A model generated the notes under the pieces. It was not told the origin of the DNA. It did no database searches and worked only from the letters and a program-made list of their open reading frames with translations. Below, piece after piece: positions 41,258 through 49,351 of a stretch of 64,000 bases of DNA. This stretch comes from Dysosmobacter sp. Marseille-Q4140 (GTDB lineage: Bacteria; Bacillota; Clostridia; Oscillospirales; Oscillospiraceae). The stretch spans positions 124,001 through 188,000 of the forward strand of contig CP073694.1 in the NCBI GenBank assembly GCA_018228705.1, read 5' to 3'. The translations under genes were made by a program, and so were the position numbers. Within the stretch, counting starts at the first letter, position 1. Every line of letters begins with the position of its first letter.

Positions 41258-41905
41258 TCAGGGCAGCTCCGGCTCTCCGGTCTCCTCTGCGGCGGGACCC
41301 GCGGTCTCCGGCGTATCGGCGCCGGTGATCTCCGCCAGCTCGGCGGGGTCCACGATCTCGCCGTTTTCGCTAATGCGCATCTGTCCCTCGCCGCCCAGGT
41401 CCGGCATCTCCGGCAGGTCGTCCAGGCTGTTCAAATGGAAGGCCCGCAGGAAGTTCCGGGTGGTCCGGTACAGGTGGGGCCGGCCCGGCACCTGGAGTCT
41501 GCCGCACTCCTCGATGAGCTTGCGCTCCAGCAGCAGTCCGATGGTATACGCGCTGTCCACGCCCCGGATCTGGTCCACGTAGGCCCGGGTGGTGGGCTGA
41601 TAGTAGGCGATGATGGTCAGCACCTCCAGCGCCGGCTGGCTCAGCCGGGCGGGCTTGCGGATCTCAAAGGCCTTGCGGATCACGTCGGCGTAGTCCGGGG
41701 CCGAGCACATCTGCCAGCTGTCCTCCATCCGCACCAGGCGCAGCCCGCGGCGCTCGTAGGCATAGGTGTCCATCAGCTTCTGGAGCACCTGCTCCACCGT
41801 GGGCCGGTCCAGGTCCAGGGCCACGCAGACCCGGTCCGTCTGTACCGGCTCGCCGGAGGCGAACAGGATGCCCTCGATGGCGGACTCCACTTCTCTCATT
41901 TCCAC
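41258..41905 (-). CDS. scpB: Segregation and condensation protein B
   Basis: A 215-residue winged-helix protein that joins ScpA and SMC to organise the chromosome. MREVESAIEGILFASGEPV begins the first winged helix; ARLSQPALEVLTIIAYYQP and RTTRNFLRAF are signatures. The last 45 residues are acidic and low complexity. The start is GTG at 41905 or ATG two codons later; GGAGGGGAG lies upstream. Directly follows scpA. Confidence 0.93.
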   Translation of the reverse strand: MEMREVESAIEGILFASGEPVQTDRVCVALDLDRPTVEQVLQKLMDTYAYERRGLRLVRMEDSWQMCSAPDYADVIRKAFEIRKPARLSQPALEVLTIIAYYQPTTRAYVDQIRGVDSAYTIGLLLERKLIEECGRLQVPGRPHLYRTTRNFLRAFHLNSLDDLPEMPDLGGEGQMRISENGEIVDPAELAEITGADTPETAGPAAEETGEPELP

Positions 41906-41924
41906 GGGGCGTCTCCCCTCCTCA

Positions 41925-42716
41925 TCAGAATTTCAGGTCCTCGGGCGCATCGCCGGCCTGGCGGACGGTGCAGTCCGTCTCGGACCCGGCCAGGTGCAGC
42001 ACGTGGGCCCGGCACAGCTCCAGCACCGCCAGGAAGGTGGCCACTACCTCGCTGCGGCTCCGGTTGCCCCGGAACAGCAGCAAAAAGCGGGTGACGCCGT
42101 GGCGTTTAAGCCTTTGCAGGATCTCTTTCGCCTTGCTCTCCACGGGATAGGGCTCGTGGCGGACGATGGCCTGGAAGGCGGACTGGGGCGGCGGCAGGCG
42201 CCGCTCCGCCCGGTTCTGGATCTCCGCCATGGCCAGCACCAGGTCCGCCGGCTGCTGGTGGTATTCATAGATCTTGCCCCGCTCCACCGGCTCGGGGTCC
42301 CGGGTGAGGATGTTGCGGCCAAACTCCCCCATGGGAGCCAGGCGCGCGGCCATGGCCTTGATGCGGCCGTAGCTCTCGCTGCGGCGGCGCTCCTCCAGGG
42401 ACTGGATCAGGGCGTCCATTTCGCTCTGGGCCTCCTGGTCCTCAATGGAGAGGAGCATCCGCGTCTTGATGTACACCAGATGGGAGGCCATGGTGACGAA
42501 TTCGCTGGCCACCTCCAGGTCCATCTTCTGCCGCTGCTCCAGCCATTGGAGGTACTGGTCGCAGATCAGGGAGATGGAGATGTCCTGGATCTCCATTTTG
42601 TTCTTGCCCAACAGGAACAAAATCAGATCCAGGGGGCCCTCAAAGTCCTGCATCTCCTCTTCCCGGCCCCGGACCACTTTTTCCAGTTTGAATACGGGGT
42701 TTTCCAATCCAGTCAC
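41925..42716 (-). CDS. scpA: Segregation and condensation protein A
   Basis: A protein of about 263 residues, the kleisin that bridges the SMC heads. NPVFKLEKVVRGREEEMQDFEGPLDLILFLL is the N-terminal SMC neck-binding region, and VTRFLLLFRGNRSRSEVVATFLAVLELC is the C-terminal winged helix. There is no ATG near the expected start: GTG at 42716 or TTG at 42725, with no clear ribosome site, so translation is probably coupled to the upstream protease gene whose stop overlaps here. Confidence 0.92.
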   Translation of the reverse strand: MTGLENPVFKLEKVVRGREEEMQDFEGPLDLILFLLGKNKMEIQDISISLICDQYLQWLEQRQKMDLEVASEFVTMASHLVYIKTRMLLSIEDQEAQSEMDALIQSLEERRRSESYGRIKAMAARLAPMGEFGRNILTRDPEPVERGKIYEYHQQPADLVLAMAEIQNRAERRLPPPQSAFQAIVRHEPYPVESKAKEILQRLKRHGVTRFLLLFRGNRSRSEVVATFLAVLELCRAHVLHLAGSETDCTVRQAGDAPEDLKF

Positions 42717-42717
42717 C

Positions 42718-43380
42718 TCAGCCAAAGATCAGCGTGACGAACACGCCGTAAACCGCCATCATGCCCCGGCTGATGATGCCGCCTCCCACGCCCAGGAAGG
42801 ACAGCACCAGCAGCAACGCGAAGCCGTACCGCTCGTAGCGCAGCTGGACCCAGTACAGCCGGTCCGGCAGCAGCGCCCCCAGCACCTTGGACCCGTCCAG
42901 AGGCGGAATGGGGATCAGGTTGAACACCCCCAGGCCGATGGAAAGCGGCGCCAGGGTGTACAGCAGAAATTGCAGCAGCTGGTTCCAGCCTGCGGTGTCC
43001 GGAGAGTAAAGGTAGACCGCTTTTGCGGCCAGAAGAGCCAAAAACGCCAGCAGCAGATTGCTGACGGGCCCCGCCAGGGCGGTCAGCGCCATACCCCGCT
43101 TGGGGTGCTTGAAGTAACGGGGGTCCACCGGAACGGGCTTGGCCCAGCCGAAGCCCGCCATGAACATGAACAGCAGGCCGAACCAGTCGATATGGCGCAG
43201 CGGGTTCAGGCTGATCCGGTGGCGGCTCTTGGCAGTGGGATCCCCCAGAGCCAGGGCCGCCAGGCCGTGGCAGGTCTCATGGACCGTCAGACAAAGAAAA
43301 ACCGCGGCCACCCGCAAGACCGCGTCCCACATAGAGGAAAAGTCCAGGGCCTGGAACAGTTGATGTAAATAATGCGACAT
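42718..43380 (-). CDS. Site-2 protease (M50) family membrane metalloprotease
   Basis: A 220-residue membrane protein with about five or six helices. The zinc motif HETCH is in FLCLTVHETCHGLAALALGD, and the second zinc aspartate is in NLIPIPPLDGSKVLG. It is the short YwhC-like type common beside scpA in Clostridia; its substrate is unknown. The ATG at 43380 with GACAGGAGC upstream is chosen over an ATG six codons earlier. First gene of the operon that runs to rluB. Confidence 0.9.
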   Translation of the reverse strand: MSHYLHQLFQALDFSSMWDAVLRVAAVFLCLTVHETCHGLAALALGDPTAKSRHRISLNPLRHIDWFGLLFMFMAGFGWAKPVPVDPRYFKHPKRGMALTALAGPVSNLLLAFLALLAAKAVYLYSPDTAGWNQLLQFLLYTLAPLSIGLGVFNLIPIPPLDGSKVLGALLPDRLYWVQLRYERYGFALLLVLSFLGVGGGIISRGMMAVYGVFVTLIFG

Positions 43381-43416
43381 GGCAGCTCCTGTCATCATAG
43401 CCTAAAAGATACGGTT

Positions 43417-43445
43417 ATTATACCAGCTTCTCCCCTGCAATACAA
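43417..43445 (-). promoter_or_regulatory. Sigma-A promoter of the protease-scpAB-rluB operon
   Basis: Minus strand TTGTAT (43440-43445), 17-nt spacer, TATAAT (43417-43422) preceded by TGG. Confidence 0.83.
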
Positions 43446-43485
43446 GGAAAATCCCCGGATTTCTGACTGTGAAGTCCCGAAAGAG

Positions 43486-43513
43486 ACAGGGCTGCCGGTA
43501 ACGGCAGCCCTGT
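43486..43513 (-). terminator. Terminator-like hairpin after the SLH protein gene
   Basis: A perfect 12-bp stem ACAGGGCTGCCG with its complement around a 4-nt loop; on the minus strand it is followed by CTCTTTC, a poor T-run. Confidence 0.7.
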
Positions 43514-43555
43514 TCTCTCCATACTCTTGCTTATCAAAACCCCGGAAAAAAAACC

Positions 43556-44665
43556 TCAAAAATAGGGGTGCTGATAGGGCGCCGGCTCCGGCCCGCAGTA
43601 GAGGCCGTAGGCGTCGCAGATCCAGTAGGACCCGTCGTCCATTTTGACCCGGCACCACTGGTGGCTCCACTGGTTCTCGTTGACGTGCTCGTAGGCGATG
43701 CCCAGGATGTTCAGGCACAGTCCCGTGGCCCGGGTGCAGCCTGCACAGGAGGACACACCCGCCACGAAGTAGCCGTAGGGATCGTTGTAGTGGGCCGTGG
43801 AGGTGGTATAGGATACCTTTCCGCTGTCCACCATCTGCCGCAGCGCTACGGCGATTCCGTAGAGCTGGTCCTCCCGGGGCAAGTCCGCCAGCGGCGTCAC
43901 CAGCTCCACCGCCGCATTGTAGGCCGCCTGGAATTCCGCATCGGTGCACTTCTTTTTCAGGCTGGTCAGGTTTTGCAGCTTGTTCACCGCCACCGGCTGG
44001 AAGGGCGCCTTCTCCAGAGTGATGGCCTTGCGCAGGCTCGGGTCCGCCATGCGGCCGATGATGGCCGCCGCGGCGCCCCGGGTGATGTAGCTGAAGGGCG
44101 TGAAGGTACCGAGGGCGTCGTTTCCGGTGAGGACGCCGGCATCGTAGAGCCGGTACACCGCCTCAGCGTAGCCCGCCTCCTCCGGCACGTCGGGGATGGC
44201 GCCGTCCTCGATGTCGCTGATGACCGGCAGGGCCTCGTCCGGCAGGGCGCTGCCCAGGATCATGGCAAAGGCCGCCCGGCTCACGGGCACATCGTAGGCA
44301 TCGTACTTCCAGAGGATGCCGTTGTCCGCCGCGTAGGTCAGATAGGACTGATACCAGGGATCGGCGGCGGCAAACTCCGCCCAGTCGCCCACATAGCCGC
44401 TGTGGAGACGGCAGGCCATGACGATGGCCTGGGCCACGGTGAGATTGCTCTCCGTGTCAAAGTAGGTGGCGGTCTTGCCGCCCATGATGCCGTACTCATA
44501 GGCGACCTGGACGTTGGCGGCGCACCAGAGATCGGCGGTCACGTCGGTGAACTGGCCCGGCGTGTAGGTGTTGACCTTTTTCAGGCTCCCCCCTGCCGCC
44601 AGGGCCGTGACGCCCAAAGACGCCGCCAGCACAGCCGCCAGCAGCAAAGAGACAAACTTTTTCAT
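43556..44665 (-). CDS. Secreted SLH-domain protein with transglutaminase-like domain
   Basis: A 369-residue exported protein. The signal peptide is MKKFVSLLLAAVLAASLGVTALA. Three S-layer homology repeats follow (about 34-80, 90-140 and 145-205), which would bind cell-wall polymer. The C-terminal part has the transglutaminase triad in order: cysteine in SSCAGCTRATGL, histidine in WSHQWCRVKMDDG and aspartate in WICDAYGLYCG. It may act as a wall-bound peptidase or cross-linking enzyme, but the substrate is unknown. The ATG at 44665 is chosen because it begins the signal peptide. It has a strong own promoter. Confidence 0.85.
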   Translation of the reverse strand: MKKFVSLLLAAVLAASLGVTALAAGGSLKKVNTYTPGQFTDVTADLWCAANVQVAYEYGIMGGKTATYFDTESNLTVAQAIVMACRLHSGYVGDWAEFAAADPWYQSYLTYAADNGILWKYDAYDVPVSRAAFAMILGSALPDEALPVISDIEDGAIPDVPEEAGYAEAVYRLYDAGVLTGNDALGTFTPFSYITRGAAAAIIGRMADPSLRKAITLEKAPFQPVAVNKLQNLTSLKKKCTDAEFQAAYNAAVELVTPLADLPREDQLYGIAVALRQMVDSGKVSYTTSTAHYNDPYGYFVAGVSSCAGCTRATGLCLNILGIAYEHVNENQWSHQWCRVKMDDGSYWICDAYGLYCGPEPAPYQHPYF

Positions 44666-44719
44666 GAAATTCCCCCTCACATTCGTGCTCCGGACAGAGC
44701 CTGTCCGGGATCTTGTTCC

Positions 44720-44747
44720 ATTGTAGCAGACTGGAAGATGTTGTCAA
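44720..44747 (-). promoter_or_regulatory. Sigma-A promoter of the SLH protein gene
   Basis: Minus strand TTGACA (44742-44747, perfect), 16-nt spacer, TACAAT (44720-44725). Confidence 0.85.
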
Positions 44748-44860
44748 TGGGAAGTTTCGCTTTCCGGAAGGATGGTCCGGGTATTGCTCTTTGCGTCCGG
44801 CGGGACGGGCGGGCGCAGGCTCCCTGCGGGGGGACCGGCCCGCCGGGGGCGCGGGGGTCC

Positions 44861-45260
44861 GCGGGGAATGCTCCCCCCATTTTCAGCGCCAGCGTAGCCC
44901 CGGCCGAACCTATTCGGCCGGGGCTACGCTAAAAACTTGCCCCCGGCAAGTTTTGTTATCGCTGCACCAGTCCAAAAGAAAAAGCGCTTTGACGAAGATA
45001 CGGTCCGTTCGAGCCGCATCTTCGTGTAACGGGGGTCTTGCGAATCGGTACGGCAGAAATCGGGACTCCCGTCGACTCTGCGCCTTACCCTGGCGCTTGA
45101 AGAGCCCGGCCCCCGCATAGCAACCTTGGCGGATGACCGGAGTGATTGTCGGATTTGACCTGCTCCGATCTCCGCGCGTTACGCTCTGCTACGCGCTGCC
45201 CCGGCAGTTACTGACGACCTCCCCGTTTGCCGCAGGGGCGGATCCTGTATCCGCCCGCCA
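44861..45260 (+). repeat. Composite dispersed repeat, copy D (single)
   Basis: Begins GGGGAATGCTCCCCCCATTTT, then a perfect 18-bp stem AGCGTAGCCCCGGCCGAA with its complement, AAAACTTGCC/GGCAAGTTTT, CCAGTCCAAAAGAAAAAG, a stem ACGAAGAT/ATCTTCGT, ACGGGGGTCTTGCGAATCGG, GACTCCCGTCGACTCTGCGC, CCCGCATAGCAACC, a GCGCGTT/CTACGCGC hairpin and GGGGCGGATCCTGTATCCGC. The gap 44666-45584 holds this repeat and the tsf tail duplication; no gene is seen. Confidence 0.78.
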
Positions 45261-45286
45261 TCCCGAGGTCCGCAGGCGCGTATTGG

Positions 45287-45396
45287 GAAGAAGGAAACGG
45301 AGTGGGCGCTTTCGCACCCGCTCCTGTCGGTTCTGTATGAGAGGCTCAACCCTTCACCATGGAAGCGATCTCCTCGGCGAAGTTCTCCTGCTTCTT
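45287..45396 (-). pseudogene. Duplicated 3' end of tsf with its terminator
   Basis: These 110 bases match 45526-45635 with only three differences, at a constant offset of 239. The copy holds the last 15 codons of tsf (KKQENFAEEIASMVKG), the stop and the following hairpin. Two differences lie in the coding part and both are silent (GGC to GGT, GCC to GCT). There is no start codon or upstream part, so it is a non-functional fragment. Confidence 0.85.
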
Positions 45397-45537
45397 GCTC
45401 CCCAAAGGGCCAGCGCCCTTTGGGGGCCCCTCGATCTCACTCAAATCGCCAGGCGGAGCCCGGCGATTTCAAGGTTTTTGCCTGGGGCTAAAACGCTTGG
45501 ACGCCGCATACGCGGCGGGCATCGAGAAGAAGGAAAC

Positions 45538-45563
45538 GGAGCGGGCGCTTTCGCACCCGCTCC
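45538..45563 (-). terminator. Terminator of rpsB-tsf
   Basis: Minus strand GGAGCGGGTGC pairs with GCGCCCGCTCC (one G-U pair) around GAAA, then GTTTCCTTCTTC. A copy of the same hairpin lies at 45299-45324 in the duplicated tail. Confidence 0.75.
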
Positions 45564-45584
45564 TGTCGGTTCTGTATGAGAGGC

Positions 45585-46502
45585 TCAGCCCTTCACCATG
45601 GAGGCGATCTCCTCGGCGAAGTTCTCCTGCTTCTTCTCGATGCCCTCGCCCTTCTCGAAACGGACGGCGTCCTTGAAGGTGACGCTGCCGCCCAGCGCCT
45701 TGGCGGCGGAGGCGATATACTTCTCCACGGTCATGGAGTTGTCCTTGACGAACTCCTGCTGCAGCAGGCAGTTCTCGGCATAGAACTTGTTCAGCTTGCC
45801 CATGACGATCTTCTCGCGAACGGCCTCGGGCTTGCCGGCCATCTTGGGGTCGTTCTCCATCTGGACCATCATGATCTTCTTCTCCTCGTCCAGAACGTCC
45901 TGGCCCACCTGGCTCTTGTCCCAGAAACGGGGATTCAGAGCGGCGATCTGCATGGCGACATCCTTGCCGATCTCCTCCACCTTGTCGGCGGAGAGGTCGG
46001 TGGTCAGGTTCACCAGCACGCCGATCTTGCCGCCGGCGTGGACGTAGGGAACGGAGATGCCGTCAGCGAAGCGGGCAAAGCGGCGGACCTTGATGTTCTC
46101 GCCGATGACCAAGACCATCTCCTGCTGCTGCTGGGTGACGGTCAGGTCGGTGCCGTCGTACTTGCACTCCATCAGAGCGTCCAGGTCGGCGGGGTTGGCC
46201 TTGGCCACGGTGGCGGCCACGCCCTTGACGAAGTCCACGAACTTCTCGTTCTTGCCCACGAAGTCGGTCTCGGCGTTGACCTCGACCACGACGCCCACGC
46301 CGTCCACCACGGTGGCGTAAGCCATGCCCTCGGCAGCGATGCGGCCGGCCTTCTTGGCGGAGGCGGCCATGCCCTTCTCACGCAGCCACTCGATCGCCTT
46401 GTCCATATCGCCGTCGGAGGCGGTCAGAGCCTTCTTGCAGTCCATCATGCCCACGCCGGTCATTTCGCGCAGGTTCTTCACATCTGCGGCAGTAAAAGCC
46501 AT
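45585..46502 (-). CDS. tsf: Translation elongation factor Ts
   Basis: A 305-residue nucleotide-exchange factor for EF-Tu. MAFTAADVKNLREMTGVGMMDCKKAL is the N-terminal UBA-like domain, and NAETDFVGKNEKFVDFVKG is the core signature for EF-Tu contact. Two core subdomains and the C-terminal GEGIEKKQENFAEEIA helix complete it. The ATG at 46502 follows GGAGG; a start five codons earlier is unlikely. Transcribed with rpsB. The 3' end is duplicated downstream. Confidence 0.97.
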   Translation of the reverse strand: MAFTAADVKNLREMTGVGMMDCKKALTASDGDMDKAIEWLREKGMAASAKKAGRIAAEGMAYATVVDGVGVVVEVNAETDFVGKNEKFVDFVKGVAATVAKANPADLDALMECKYDGTDLTVTQQQQEMVLVIGENIKVRRFARFADGISVPYVHAGGKIGVLVNLTTDLSADKVEEIGKDVAMQIAALNPRFWDKSQVGQDVLDEEKKIMMVQMENDPKMAGKPEAVREKIVMGKLNKFYAENCLLQQEFVKDNSMTVEKYIASAAKALGGSVTFKDAVRFEKGEGIEKKQENFAEEIASMVKG

Positions 46503-46559
46503 TTTCGATTCCTCCATATATTTGGTGTCAGGCGTCCGCGCCTGATGAAAGCGTCTTGC

Positions 46560-47285
46560 TTACTGAGCGTCCTCAGCGGCCTCCTCGGTCTGCTCGCCCT
46601 GCTTGCCCTCCAGCACGGCGTTGGCCATGATGGAAGAGATCAGCTTGATGGCGCGGATGGCGTCATCGTTGCCGGGGATCACATAATCGATCTCGTCGGG
46701 ATCGCAGTTGGTGTCGGCGATGGCGACCACGGGAATGCCCAGCTTGTGGGCCTCGGCGATGGCGTTGCGCTCCTTGCGGGTGTCCACGATGAACAGGGCG
46801 CCGGGCAGCTTCTTCATGTCCTTCACGCCGCCCAGGTACTTCTCCAGCTTGGCAATCTCGCCCAGGTGCTTCATGACTTCCTTCTTGGGCAGCATGTCAA
46901 AGGTGCCGTCGGTCTGCATGGTCTTGAGCTGGTTCAGGCGGTCCACGCGGGTGCGCATGGTCTTGAAGTTGGTCATCATGCCGCCCAGCCAGCGGGCGTT
47001 GACGAAGTACTGGCCGCAGCGGGTGGCCTCCTCGCGGATGGCGTCCTGGGCCTGCTTCTTGGTGCCCACGAACAGCAGGGACTGGCCGCTCTCAGACAGC
47101 TGACGAACGAAGTTGTAGGCCTCCTCCAGCTTGCGGACGGTCTTCTGCAGGTCGACAATGTAGATGCCGTTGCGCTCGGTGTAGATATAGGGAGCCATCT
47201 TGGGGTTCCAACGACGGGTCTGGTGACCGAAGTGGACGCCCGCCTCCAGCAGGGCCTTCATGGATACGACGCTAGAATTTGCCAT
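46560..47285 (-). CDS. rpsB: 30S ribosomal protein S2
   Basis: A 241-residue protein with the S2 signatures [39 protein letters not shown] and the C-terminal [29 protein letters not shown]. The open frame starts 21 codons earlier, but the ATG at 47285 follows GGAGGAACAAAACACT and gives the usual N-terminus. A leader of about 110 bases lies between promoter and start. Confidence 0.97.
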   Translation of the reverse strand: MANSSVVSMKALLEAGVHFGHQTRRWNPKMAPYIYTERNGIYIVDLQKTVRKLEEAYNFVRQLSESGQSLLFVGTKKQAQDAIREEATRCGQYFVNARWLGGMMTNFKTMRTRVDRLNQLKTMQTDGTFDMLPKKEVMKHLGEIAKLEKYLGGVKDMKKLPGALFIVDTRKERNAIAEAHKLGIPVVAIADTNCDPDEIDYVIPGNDDAIRAIKLISSIMANAVLEGKQGEQTEEAAEDAQ

Positions 47286-47398
47286 AGTGTTTTGTTCCTC
47301 CAAATCTGATTTAGTTGTTACCTCTAGCCGTTTCCTCCCCTCTGCCAACCCGGTCGGGGCACAGACAGAGAGTCCGCGGCTATGCGGAATGCTGAAAT

Positions 47399-47427
47399 AT
47401 CATACCACAAGGATGGACCGGATGCAA
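47399..47427 (-). promoter_or_regulatory. Sigma-A promoter of rpsB-tsf
   Basis: Minus strand TTGCAT (47422-47427), 17-nt spacer, TATGAT (47399-47404) preceded by TGG. Confidence 0.82.
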
Positions 47428-47513
47428 GTATTTTTTCCCAAAACTCTGTAAAAAATCCTGGATAAAACGGCGTTTTTCCCGCCCCTGCGGCCAGGGAGCG
47501 GCGGCGGGCGCGG

Positions 47514-47540
47514 AAAAGGACCGGAGCGCACTCCGGTCCT
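47514..47540 (-). terminator. Terminator of ymxH
   Basis: Minus strand stem AGGACCGGAG/CTCCGGTCCT around TGCG, followed by TTTTCC. Confidence 0.75.
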
Positions 47541-47555
47541 CCCTGTCCCGCCTCC

Positions 47556-47840
47556 CTAAAATCGCCGCCTGCGGCGCTCCGGCGGAGGCGGCGGCCCCCG
47601 CTGGATGGGCTTGTCGATGAGGATGATGTCGTCCCCGATCCGCTGGATGCACTCCCAGGGGATGTAATACTCCTCCCTGGGGCCGAAGAGGCCGAAAAAG
47701 CGGCAGGGGCCGTAGACCACCACAGCCACTACCTGGCCCTCCGGCACCCGTACCTCCACGTCCGACACGCACCCCAGGCGGCAGCCGTCGCAGATGTTGA
47801 TGACCTCCTTGCAGCGGAGGTCCCGGAGTCTGCACTGCAT
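47556..47840 (-). CDS. YlmC/YmxH family sporulation protein (PRC-barrel)
   Basis: A 94-residue protein with the family start CRLRDLRCKEVINICDGCRLG, then VSDVEVRVPEGQVVAVVVYG and EYYIPWECIQRIGDDIILID, a PRC-barrel fold. The C-terminus is a proline- and arginine-rich tail (QRGPPPPPERRRRRF). The family is sporulation-linked in Bacillus and Clostridia, but the molecular role is not known. It stands opposite sigG and 160 bases from it. Confidence 0.85.
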   Translation of the reverse strand: MQCRLRDLRCKEVINICDGCRLGCVSDVEVRVPEGQVVAVVVYGPCRFFGLFGPREEYYIPWECIQRIGDDIILIDKPIQRGPPPPPERRRRRF

Positions 47841-47931
47841 CGCCGCACCCCCTTCCCTTCTCCAAGGATATGCGGCGGCGGGGCCGTCCCAGTACCGCGC
47901 CCCTTGTCCCGGAATGTGACAAAAGCTCCCA

Positions 47932-47961
47932 GTATAGGAAACCGCGCCGCGGCCCATACTC
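47932..47961 (+). promoter_or_regulatory. Sigma-G-type promoter of sigG
   Basis: GTATA (47932-47936), 18-nt spacer, CATACTC (47955-47961). This fits the sigma-G consensus GHATR, 18 nt, CATNHTA except for the last base, and agrees with sigG autoregulation known in Bacillus. Confidence 0.6.
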
Positions 47962-47999
47962 ACCAGTAAAGTCTCAGGTGCTGAGGAGGCCGCGAATTG

Positions 48000-48770
48000 A
48001 TGCAGGGAAAAGTGGAGATCGCCGGAGTCAACACCGCAAAGCTGAAGGTGCTGAAAAACGACGAGACCATGGCGCTGCTGCGCCGGGTAAAAGAAGGGGA
48101 TCAGAGCGCCCGGCAGGAGCTGATCGAGGGGAACCTCCGGCTGGTGCTGTCGGTGATCCAGCGGTTTTCCAGCCGGGGCGAGAACGCCGACGATCTGTTC
48201 CAGGTGGGCTGCGTGGGGCTCATCAAGGCCATCGACAACTTCGACATCAGCCAGCCGGTGCGCTTTTCCACCTACGGCGTGCCCATGATCATCGGTGAGA
48301 TCCGCCGGTATCTCCGGGACAACAGCGCCATCCGGGTCTCCCGCTCCATGCGGGACACCGCCTACCGCATCCTCCAGGTCCGGGACCGCTTCCTCACGGA
48401 GAATCAGCGGGAGCCCACCGTGGAGCAGATCGCCAAGGAGCTGAACATCCCCCGGGAGGAGGTGGTGTTCGCCATGGATGCCATCGTGGACCCGGTGTCC
48501 CTCTACGAGCCGGTGTACTCCGACGGCGGCGACGCCATCTGCGTGATGGACCAGGTCAGCGACAACCGCAACAACGATGAGAACTGGACGGACCTGATCG
48601 TTCTGAAGGAGGCGCTGAAAAAGCTGGACGACCGGGAGCGGCGCATCCTCTCCCTGCGCTTCTACGAGGGCAAGACCCAGATGGAGGTCAGCGCCGAGGT
48701 GGGCATCTCCCAGGCCCAGGTGAGCCGCCTGGAAAAGGGCGCCATCAACACCATCAAGAAGCACCTTTGA
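48000..48770 (+). CDS. sigG: RNA polymerase sporulation sigma factor SigG
   Basis: A 256-residue forespore-specific sigma factor. The N-terminus KVEIAGVNTAKLKVLKNDE is the SigG-type start (differs from SigF). Region 2 is NLRLVLSVIQRFSSRGENADDLFQVG and FSTYGVPMIIGEIRR, region 3 is REPTVEQIAKELNI, and region 4 ends with VSAEVGISQAQVSRLEKGAI, an HTH. It starts late forespore genes. Either the ATG at 48000 or the TTG just before it is the start; GAGGAG lies 8-11 bases upstream. Neighbour ymxH fits the usual spoIIG-sigG-ylmC area, but the sigE/spoIIGA genes are not here. Confidence 0.96.
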   Translation: MQGKVEIAGVNTAKLKVLKNDETMALLRRVKEGDQSARQELIEGNLRLVLSVIQRFSSRGENADDLFQVGCVGLIKAIDNFDISQPVRFSTYGVPMIIGEIRRYLRDNSAIRVSRSMRDTAYRILQVRDRFLTENQREPTVEQIAKELNIPREEVVFAMDAIVDPVSLYEPVYSDGGDAICVMDQVSDNRNNDENWTDLIVLKEALKKLDDRERRILSLRFYEGKTQMEVSAEVGISQAQVSRLEKGAINTIKKHL

Positions 48771-48827
48771 GGCCGGTCCGAAGGGGCTTTGCGCCTGTAC
48801 GGCCCGGCCCCCGCCCGCAGGAACCAT

Positions 48828-48857
48828 TTGACCTCTCCCGCTCCTTTGTAGTACACT
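48828..48857 (+). promoter_or_regulatory. Sigma-A promoter of the thioesterase gene
   Basis: TTGACC (48828-48833), 18-nt spacer, TACACT (48852-48857). Confidence 0.65.
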
Positions 48858-48897
48858 GAGCATGAATTGAAACAGCAAACTGCAAAGGAGCGTTTTG

Positions 48898-49308
48898 ATG
48901 GACCTGGAAAAATTGAAAGAATTCCGCAACTCCAACAATCCATACGCCGCCCTGCTGGGTATCCGGGTGGAGGAGATCGGCCAAGGCACCGCCCGGGTGT
49001 CGCTGCGCCTGGAGGATAAGCACTTCAATCCCGTGGGCGTGCCCCACGGCGGTGTGTACTTCTCCATGGCGGATACCGCCTGCGGCTCCGCCATGGCCTC
49101 CCACGGCTACTACGCCGTCACCGTCAACGCAAGCTACGACTTCCTCCGCAGCAGCCGCGCCGGGGACACGCTGACCGCTGTGGCTACGGAGGTCAAGGGC
49201 GGCCGGACCCTCTGTGTCTACGGCGTGCGCATCACCAACCAGGAGGGCACCCTGCTGGGCAGCGGGACCTTCACCTTCTATAAACTGGACCGGGAGATCG
49301 AGCTGTAA
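48898..49308 (+). CDS. PaaI family hot-dog thioesterase
   Basis: A 136-residue acyl-CoA thioesterase. The hot-dog signature is NPVGVPHGGVYFSMADTACG, with the active-site aspartate in MADTA, then the strand VTVNASYDFLRSSRAGDTL. It would hydrolyse an aryl- or acyl-CoA; the substrate cannot be told from sequence. The ATG at 48898 follows AAAGGAG; the TTG before it is ignored. It has its own promoter and a shared terminator, so it is a single-gene unit. Confidence 0.9.
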   Translation: MDLEKLKEFRNSNNPYAALLGIRVEEIGQGTARVSLRLEDKHFNPVGVPHGGVYFSMADTACGSAMASHGYYAVTVNASYDFLRSSRAGDTLTAVATEVKGGRTLCVYGVRITNQEGTLLGSGTFTFYKLDREIEL

Positions 49309-49320
49309 GCGGACAAAAGA

Positions 49321-49350
49321 ACGCGGAGCGCACAGCGCTCCGCGTTTTTT
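49321..49350. terminator. Bidirectional terminator between the thioesterase gene and glnS
   Basis: ACGCGGAGCG/CGCTCCGCGT stem with a 5-nt loop, then six T residues on the plus strand; on the minus strand TTCTTTTG follows. Confidence 0.9.
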
Positions 49351-49351
49351 A

